A stretch of 64,000 nt of DNA, taken from the NCBI RefSeq assembly GCF_000224145.3, contig NC_020179.2, positions 488,571 to 552,570 of the forward strand, in the 5' to 3' direction. The DNA comes from Ciona intestinalis (Eukaryota; Chordata; Ascidiacea; Phlebobranchia; Cionidae). Positions 53,591-61,622 of the stretch are shown piece by piece. The first letter of the stretch is position 1. Every line of letters begins with the position of its first letter. The notes under the pieces are model-generated. The model saw nothing but the letters and a program-made list of their open reading frames with translations. It ran no database searches and was not told where the DNA came from. The position numbers were made by a program, and so were the translations under genes.

Positions 53591-56329
53591 TCATAGATTA
53601 AATCTTTGAATAACTTTAGCAGGGCAACATTGGTCTATTCTCACAGCCACACATGGTTGATCGAAGTCCATCAACCAATTGAAGAGATAAGAATCGTCCA
53701 TGTCCAAAATATCTTCTGTTGTTAACTTTTTGTATTCCTTCTCCTGTTTATTTAATACAGTAAGCACCTAAATCCTTTATTTCCTTCTGTTTATTTAAAA
53801 CTTTAATACAGTAAGATGGCATATACAGTTAGCACCTGAATCCTATACTTCCTGACCGTGTTTTTAACAATTAAACAAGATTATTTAAAATGGCAGTGCT
53901 ACCGTTATATATTTTTGTAAATATTGGTTGCTTACTACCAAATAAGACGAGAAAAGAGAATGAAAACATGTCCCATCTCTCCCCTACCCCACTATAACAA
54001 ATTCCTATATAGGGGGCGACTGCTATTTTAAATTGTCCACAATGCCATAACTATAGAAAGCAGGTACTCCGCGATTTTTTGAAAGTTTTCATTGACAAAA
54101 AAATAAACACCCCAGAACTTACCATTTGCACGCCCGCATACACTTGCGTTTGGTTTGGTGGCTTGCGTTTATATTTCTCGAGTACCCTTACGGTCCCTGG
54201 GAGTGGTTTACCTTTGGCAGTGAAAACAAACACCTGGGAAAAGTGTTATAATAAAATGCAAATTATACAGAAAATGCACAGTTACCCATGTAAAATGTAA
54301 TTCTTGTTTTCTAACAGGTCAAGAAAAAAAGAATAAAAAAGTCCAACCTTATACCACACCCGACTAAACGGCACAGTCAGTATTTTATTTAAAAAGTAGG
54401 CTCCGGTTCAAATGCATGTTACCTTCATACCAAGTTTGATACCATGAGAGCTTTTTATTGTAGGCCTTTGTGGAACATGTTCGGGTTCTTCGTCGTCGCT
54501 ACTTCCACTATCACTCTCGCTATCGGTATCGCTATCATCGCTTCCACTGCTACTATCATCGCTTCCACTGCTTGTAGACTCGCTGTCATCGGTTGGAGTG
54601 AATTCTGTCATCCCAGACGAGTCCTACACACAAAATAAATAATATTTCCTTTAATTATTCTGATCCTCATAACAATATATATCATTTTTTATCTCTCTGA
54701 AAACCATAGCAACGATCAGAATATTTAAAGAACGGCGACGGGGAATCCACAGCAAAATAACAGTCGTTAAAACAAGCTTTGGAGAAACAGCGTGGAAGGT
54801 ATAATTAAAAAGCGCGGTTGTTGAATTTCTTTATTATCTGCAAAATTTGCTATCAAAAAAATTATAAGTAGGTTCACTTCTACTAACCGAAGCACTTGTA
54901 GACAAATCCGAACTGTCGTCATTTTCATCATCATGGACAACACCAGCTTTTGGTACTTCTATGTTGAAGTTCTTATCTCTCTTTTTTGATGGTTTTTCAA
55001 CGATTGATTTTTTGTTGAACGTTTCGACCAATTGTTTAACATTACCAACATTCTTTCCGGAAGATGATTTTGCGACCACGGGCGACTTTCCGCTCTCCTT
55101 CGCAGAATAAAAAAGGATTACAAAAGGGACATATACTAATGAAAGGTACAAATTTAATTGGATAGAGATGCATCAATGTGATCTAAGGGCATTACCAAAG
55201 TATCAAAAAACGACACAGAGAAAGACCGCAGAACTGCAAACCGAGATATGAACATTTTATGACATAGAGTAAGGGTGGGGTAAGACGGGTCACTTTTATC
55301 ACATAAAATCCAAGTGTCATGATCGTGTTTTAAACAATTAACAACAGTCCTTAGTAGGCTAGTCTTGAAAACGCGTTTTTTTTAAATTCATTTTAATGTT
55401 TTTTGTTTGCTACCAAATTGGACGAGAAGAATAATAAACAGGTGTCTTATCTCCCTCCACCCTACTATATAATACGTTTAACCAGTGTTATAAAAGGCGA
55501 TACTTTTAAGTTTCAACCAAATCGGTGTCAACATATGGTGGAAAGACATTAACGCATGTCGCAAATTGTAATCAATCTCAGAAATAAACGTGGTATAATA
55601 AATGTTGTTTTTGTCGCTATATCCTGTCTTTTTGTTTAAAATATTTCTAAATCTTCGCTACCGTAATCAAAAAGACAAATAAAAGTCATTAATATTGTTA
55701 TCTGTACCGAAACACAAACGTTTACAATTCAATAACTACCAGGGCCAACCTTGTGTTCCTTGACCATTTGCGATAACCCGATGATGACGTAATTCTTGGG
55801 CAAATCCGCAAGACCTTTTTTTGCCAGTGGTGTTGGCTTTCTGCACACGGCACAGTTGATTGACTTGCCATTAGATTTTGCTGCTTTCATGGAACCTGTG
55901 TCGTACGTTTAGATAACTTTTTACGGGTTCAAGACTCGTTGCAACCGTGGGCGTATACGTGGCCTACGGCAATCACGCCAATTGCTCGAATCCAGTGGCC
56001 CCTTACGGATTGTTTAAGTCATGCAAGAAGATACAAAACACCAATTACTTATAAATTTACATATCCGATAACTTGTAAGCGAGGGGTATGAAACAGAACA
56101 ATCGTAGTATAACGACTGTTGTTGCTCGTCATGCGAGGTTATAAATAAATTCCTAACGCTTTGCACACAACTTAAATTTTAATGTTTAGCTTATAATACC
56201 TTTCAAGCAACCATGGCAAAACGAATGCTGACATTTCAACACTCTTGGATCATTGTACAACGAGCAGCAAATCGGACAAGTCAGCAAATCGTCCTCCAAC
56301 TTATTCTTAAGCGATTTTGCACCAGCCAT
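53591..56329 (-). CDS. RING-finger protein of unknown function, possible CAP-Gly-like C-terminal domain
   Basis: Six minus-strand exons: 56200-56329, 55750-55895, 54888-55097, 54423-54623, 54123-54233, 53591-53743; 951 nt, 316 residues. An N-terminal C3HC4 RING of TRIM spacing (CPIC, CQHSFCHGC, then CAVC; residues about 18-63) implies E3 ubiquitin ligase activity. There is no B-box or coiled coil. A basic linker, a low-complexity Ser/Asp/Glu segment (about 168-210) and then a segment reading GIKLGMKVFVF...PGTVRVL...YAGVQM follow; its spacing loosely recalls a CAP-Gly or other SH3-like barrel. The last exon is acidic and ends CPAKVIQRFNL. Exons and phases fit, but the family is not recognised and the domain guess is weak. 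Confidence 0.8.
53808..53996 (-). mobile_element. MITE-1 copy, divergent
   Basis: In an intron of the RING gene; right end CATGTCCCATCTCTCCCC clear, left end degraded. Confidence 0.75.
55266..55470 (-). mobile_element. MITE-1 copy
   Basis: In an intron of the RING gene; ends GTAAGGGTGGGGTAAGACGG and TCCCTCCACCCTACTATA. Confidence 0.9.
55590..55680 (+). repeat. dispersed repeat G, copy 2
   Basis: TGTTGTTTTTGTCGCTATAT, AAAATATTTCTAAATCTTCG and GTAATCAAAAAGAC; in a RING-gene intron. Confidence 0.7.
55920..56155 (+). mobile_element. SINE-1 copy, diverged
   Basis: CGGGTTCAAGACTCGTTGC, AATTGCTCGAATCCAGTGGC and ATGAAACAGAACAATC in the first RING-gene intron. Confidence 0.8.
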
Positions 56330-57556
56330 CCTGTTCACATGTACCTTACACTAACTACTGTTCAACCACAGCAGCACAAACGTTACCAGCGTGCTGGAAA
56401 TCATGCGAAAAATAATAATCACCCGGCCCAAGGCCGCTTAGACGCTGATTGCAAGCAATTTCGTTTGCGCAGTGGACTTTTGTGAGGGAGTAAAAGATCA
56501 CGACTTAGAATACATGTTTAAATGAAATTGTTATGTTCACGGTCAGATTGCAGTAATCGACGTGTGACAGCGGTCGATGTAATTCTTATCTTTGTAATTC
56601 CACGTTTACAGAGATTGTATGGCAACGGAAACGGCCACAGTTTCCCAATCAGTCGCTCTTGGCGACTGCCATTGTTTGGGGACTATGCTTAATGCCTGCA
56701 TTTTCGTAGTGTGTGATTAATGGTTGGCCGCTGTAGGCTGCTGTGAGCATTCTTCCCGCAGTTCTCGTTTGTATAAAACGCGAGTGCGACATAAATCTAT
56801 CTCGCCTTTAGCCCCAAGTTACAAATAAAGGAGTTGTTGTGTTAATATGGTCCTAATTGATCCGTAAATAGACGAGGTATACAGCATCTAGTACGTGAGA
56901 AGAGGGGTGTACGACAGGACAAGACCCAACAAGGAAGTATGATAATTAGGTGTTAACGGTATCCCATCTTACCCCACAGTACTATACTTAAATGTATAGT
57001 TATTTTTCTTAGTGTTAATAACGAGATTTTTGTCATTTTTTTTAACTTGCTGGTACGCCAGGTTTTGTAAGTTATGCGTGTTTTGTGCCGCAAGCCACGA
57101 GCATTGGTTGTAGCATCAAAACTAAGCACAAAGAATGCCAACAGTTGGTATGTTCCCGTAACGCATAAGCAATAGTATAATACTTTTGGTCTTCCTAAAC
57201 AAAAACATACAGAGCAGTAGTTTTAGCGGCCATGTTTATTACTGCATAAAGTGAGTCACTTTCTTTTCTGCATGTAATTTACTAAAACGTCATGGCTTCA
57301 AAACATGCATATATGTCTACCCAAGTGAAGATCAACTTACAGCGTTAAAACGGAAATTGCGATTCCCAGCGTTGAAACGGAAACTGCTTGCAAAGAGTCC
57401 GACTATAACGCGTGTTTACAGACTAGTGTTTAACAAGCTGCTATATGCTGCATGTACACCCACGTAACCTTCACAGTTTACATGTTCGCTTAGGACTTAG
57501 GTAGTGCAGATTATAAACGGTAATATTAAAGTTGTATATTGATATTTCTAGCAAAA
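56330..57556. other. divergent promoter region between the RING gene and PIPOX
   Basis: Contains a MITE end fragment (56940-56990) and otherwise unique sequence with two CCAAT-type boxes near 56645. No coding exon recognised. Confidence 0.45.
56940..56990 (+). mobile_element. MITE-1 right-end fragment
   Basis: GTGTTAACGGTATCCCATC followed by TTACCCCACAGTACTATA in the RING/PIPOX divergent promoter. Confidence 0.65.
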
Positions 57557-60500
57557 ATGAAAACGGATTATGATGTCATAGTTATTGGTGGGGGTGTGGA
57601 AGGGCTTTCAACAGCAAGGTATTTAGCAAAACAAAGCTGCAGAAGTTTGTTGTTGGAACAGGTAAGTAAACTTGTCTCGTTATTGAAGTGTGACTTTTCG
57701 CTGAAGCAAAACGACACAATGTAAGAAGCTAAATTTTCATATGTTGATAATATGCCTAGTAGCAAAATTTTGCGTATAATAGTGGGGGGTAAGATGGGAT
57801 ATCGTTAACACCTGAATTCAATTATTCCGGATCGAGATTTACAATTAACCACGCTTTTTAGATTCGCTGGGCTACGGTTTTATAACTCTGTAAATATTCT
57901 TTGTTTGGAAAGAGAAAAGAGAAAGAAAGCGTGTCCCGCTTTTCCCCACACTTAAATATCATTGCGGTCTCAGATGCGTACCATTATGTATCATATTCCA
58001 TATTCTATACTTTATACCAAATATTTTCGTTTAGTTTTTGGTCCCAAACAACCGAGGGAGTTCTGGTGGTTTTTCGCGTACGATCAGACACAGTTATAAC
58101 ACGTTACAACATGCACTGATGATGCCAAGTAGTTTCAAAGAGTGGAGAGAGTTAGAGAAAGAATGCAATAAGAAACTGCTAATGTGAGTATACGTATAGT
58201 AGTGTGGGAAAGACGGGACACCTTAATTAAGCACACACTATCCAAATATTCGGGTCATGTTTTAACAATTAATAACGGTATTTGGGAGTCGTAAAAATAT
58301 TGTAATTATTTAAATTTTTATTTTGTTTACTACCAAATGAGACGAGAAAACTGAAAGAAAAGTTGTCCCATCTCCCCCACCTTATTATAAATCGTAGTTA
58401 TATTGGTTTACTAACTATATTACTGTTTTTAATTTAATGCAGAAACACAGGCGTCTTGTCCATGTGCAGCAATGATAATCAAAAAGAAATTCAAGCTAAT
58501 TTGAAACAGATTGGAATCGACTATACGTTTTATAAAAGCGAAGAGATTGCAAAAGTATTTCCTGGGTTAAACGGTGGAGAATATAATGCTATCTATGAAC
58601 GCGAGGCTTGCATCATGAAATCGGATGAATGTCTACGCTGTTTACGGGTAAGTTGTAAGTAGGTGTGATAACTCATAATCGTGTTGGCGTAGAACTAAAT
58701 CTGGACAAGTATTTTAGGTTTACCGTTGCGTAAAACCTTAAACCTAGATTGTACAATATATAGGTATTGCTGTGTTTTCTGAACTACGTTATAGTAGGGT
58801 GGGGAAATATGGGACACCTTTTTGTTCTATTTTCTCGTCCCATTTGGTAGTAAACAAAAAATGCAAAGAATTATAAAACCGTATCCTTACGACTCCCATA
58901 GACCGTTGTTAATTGTTCAAAACACGATCAAAATATTTGGATATTATGAGCTAAAGGTGTTCCATCTTCTTCCACCCTACTATATATAGTTTTAAAAGTC
59001 CTGGTCCTTCAAGTCTAGTCCTTACATGACTTCTGTGTAATAGCTGCGTATATATAACTACATCATCTTTTGTTTCAATATTTACGCTTTTTAACTGGCC
59101 CTCTTCCCACCCACACCTTTCAATTTACTGTCGTTTTGCTGTTGATTTCTTTCTTTTCATTATTTTAATAACATGATCTTTGCGGACTTTTCTCGAGGCT
59201 AAACTTTTTGTAACTGTATTTCAAAAGGATTCTTACATTTCTTCTGGAGGGACTCTTCTTGAGCTACAAAGAGTCATAGCAATAAATCCAATCAACGAAC
59301 ACAGAGTTGAAGTTAGGACCCCGGAAAATGTGTTCGTTGCCGAGTCGGTTGTTTTAACATGCGGTGCATGGACGAACAAAATGTTGAAACCATTGGGTTT
59401 AAAACTGCCTTTAAAGGTAAGATTTAAACATATGCAACGGTGTGGCTAGCTAGGTAGCCTATTGCTGGAAACTTTGACAACTAATACAGGTTCATTGAAA
59501 TAAGAATGTTTTCTTTACATACAGGTGCAGAAAACTGATGCATTTTACTGGAAAACAAAAGATGAGAAAATGTTTTCAGCGAGTAATGGTTTCCCGGTTT
59601 CTTGCGTTATGAAAAACGATGGCAATTTATGTTACAGTTTGTCAAGTTTTAAGTACCCCGGATTAGTTAAGGTAAAAGATTGGTTGTTTCGTACTAACAT
59701 TCACCCACAAAGTTACATACGTGGTAACTCGTAAGCGGACACAACACGTATGAAACAGTTCCACGGTGCGTATAACGACTGTCGTTGCCCCGACACGCGA
59801 GGATAAATAAGTTTCATTTATTCATTACTCGGGATAAAGTAACGCGGGGGGAGATGGTACACTTTAAAGAGGATATGGTTTTATGATTCTGTAAACATTC
59901 TTTGTTTACTACTAAATGAACCACAACAAAGATATAGTTCATCTTACTCTAATTTACTATACACCCTACATACATTTATTATTAACTGAATAGTAGGATG
60001 GGGAAAGATGGCACACCTTTTCAATCTATTTTCTCTTCCAATTTTGTTATTATGTGTCAAAGGTGTCCACTCCCCCCACCCTACTATATATACTGTGTAG
60101 GTCGCTTTGCATAAAGGCATAGAAGTGGACGAGGATAACAGAGATGCTCCTTTGAGCCAGGAGCAACGACAAGCTTGGAAAAAAGACTTTAAAGAGCTAA
60201 CAACGTTTGTAAAAGAACATTATCCTGGCTTGGAACCAGTCCCATCTATTCACGAAGCTTGTCTATATACAGTACGTCAAATAAAACGCATTAAGTAAAA
60301 GTCCAACTGTTTCAACTAAACATTTTTCCAACAGATGACACCAGACGAAGACTTCATTTTGGACAGTCATCCGTCTCACAGAAATATTATAATAGGAGCT
60401 GGATTTTCAGGTAGCTGATTTTCTTTAATGATTAATTATTTCTTACGCAATGATCGGATCTGGAACTGTTATTTCAGGACATGGATTTAAGATGGGGCCA

Positions 60501-60623
60501 GTTGTTGGAGAGATATTGGGATCTCTGGCTTTGAAAAGAAAACCTAAAGTCGACACACATTCATTTTTAATTTCAAGATTCAGTGCTTCTTCAATGGATA
60601 AAATACCACAGGGCAAATTGTAG
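57557..60623 (+). CDS. PIPOX: peroxisomal sarcosine / L-pipecolate oxidase
   Basis: Eight exons: 57557-57661, 58035-58183, 58443-58647, 59228-59416, 59525-59671, 60101-60271, 60335-60410, 60478-60623; 1188 nt, 395 residues (human 390). A flavoenzyme that oxidises sarcosine and pipecolate (lysine breakdown) and releases hydrogen peroxide. Seen: N-terminal FAD fold [17 protein letters not shown], the [12 protein letters not shown] block, [14 protein letters not shown], the Cys in HEACLYTMTPDED that carries covalent FAD in the monomeric sarcosine oxidase family, and the [20 protein letters not shown] block. The C-terminus is GKL, a weak variant of the peroxisomal SKL signal. An ATTAAA at 60695-60700 may be the polyadenylation signal. 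Confidence 0.93.
57778..57952 (-). mobile_element. MITE-1 copy, divergent
   Basis: First intron of PIPOX; AGTGGGGGGTAAGATGGG left end, GTGTCCCGCTTTTCCCC right end. Confidence 0.8.
58196..58388 (-). mobile_element. MITE-1 copy
   Basis: Begins 13 bases after a PIPOX exon end (58183) and fills most of that intron. Confidence 0.88.
58790..58984 (+). mobile_element. MITE-1 copy
   Basis: Near-consensus copy in the third PIPOX intron. Confidence 0.92.
59695..59828 (+). mobile_element. SINE-1 tail half
   Basis: ATTCACCCACAAAGTTACATA to TTTCATTTATTCATT in a PIPOX intron. Confidence 0.85.
59838..59961 (-). mobile_element. MITE-1 copy, shortened and divergent
   Basis: GCGGGGGGAGATGG left end, TCATCTTACTC right end; in the fifth PIPOX intron. 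Confidence 0.7.
59990..60092 (+). mobile_element. MITE-1 copy, internally deleted
   Basis: Both terminal repeats but only about 100 bp. The acceptor of the PIPOX exon at 60101 lies 7 bases beyond its end. Confidence 0.88.
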
Positions 60624-60984
60624 GCTTGTACCCGCTCAAGAAATCAATCTAATTGCTAATATACTGAAGACGTTTCAGAAGCGAAGTATCACAAATTAAA
60701 GCTTGGCATACAAAAACTACCTACAACGTTATATCAAGTAAGCAGGCACGAGAATAGCTGTGTTATAACGACTGCAGTTTCCGGCCACAGGAAGATTAAG
60801 CAAGTAACATTGATGAATACACTGTGTGTATTTTTAGTTTCGCTATGCGAGAAAAAACAATTCAAAAAGGCGCAATTAGCTTTAGCTAATTCTCTGATGT
60901 TGTTACCGAAATACTTTGACAGCTTTATAATTTGATACTATTGCTTATGTATAGTAATATCATATACGCTAACATATTCCGCAT
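60624..60984. other. spacer between PIPOX and the SLC9B 3' end
   Basis: Holds a SINE remnant (about 60715-60815). The two genes converge here. No other feature seen. Confidence 0.45.
60715..60815 (+). mobile_element. SINE-1 remnant
   Basis: TGTTATAACGACTGCAG and TTAAGCAAGTAACATTGATG. Confidence 0.65.
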
Positions 60985-61133
60985 TTAGCACCCAGCATTG
61001 AAAATAAGCGCAAGAATTAAAACAGCTGATTGCTTCCAGTTGGCATGATTTCACAGTGGCTTAAATTGTTATGACTCTTCTTTTATTGGTTTACTTTCAT
61101 CGTTTTGTTCTTGGTTTTCTACTATACCTACAT
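60985..61133 (-). CDS. possible alternative last exon of the SLC9B gene
   Basis: After an acceptor at 61134-61135, a frame joins in phase to a donor in the previous exon and encodes DVGIVENQEQNDESKPIKK and about 25 further residues before TAA at 60985-60987. A charged EN/DE-rich tail resembles the C-terminus of human NHA2, but the hydrophobic end is odd. Confidence 0.35.
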
Positions 61134-61209
61134 CTAAAACAGAAAAATCAAAACACTGTATTTAACCATATAACAATTCTAAATCAGGATTAAATTGAGG
61201 TCCAGCTTG

Positions 61210-61330
61210 TGTTGGAACTGAAGGATACCGGGTTCAAAACTTATACTAATACCATGGATGACTAAGCGTTCTTGGACAAGACACTTAAAAACAATACTCT
61301 CACTTAGTAGTCACAAATGGGTTGTAGGAT
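61210..61330 (+). mobile_element. SINE-1 head fragment, diverged
   Basis: CCGGGTTCAAAACTTA and CTTGGACAAGACACTTAAA. Confidence 0.6.
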
Positions 61331-61622
61331 TCTGGGTTCTGGATAGGCCAACTGAGGCCTAAATCTCAGGTCCCATGTTCTTAATACTACATACAATGTT
61401 TTAAATGCAGGGGAGGCAGGTATAAAGTTATTAGTTAGACACTCGTTTCTGTTCAAATTCTTACTGAAAAGAGTCTGGTGTTGGGGTGTAATGAGCCGAA
61501 TCTGGCTTAAAAGACTCACCTACTGTAGGTGACCTACATATAAAAAATGTTACTTCTTAATGTAGTGTAGAAAATTCGAGGGTAGACCTGCCCACCCTGC
61601 CACCCCATGCTTGGCGCCCATG

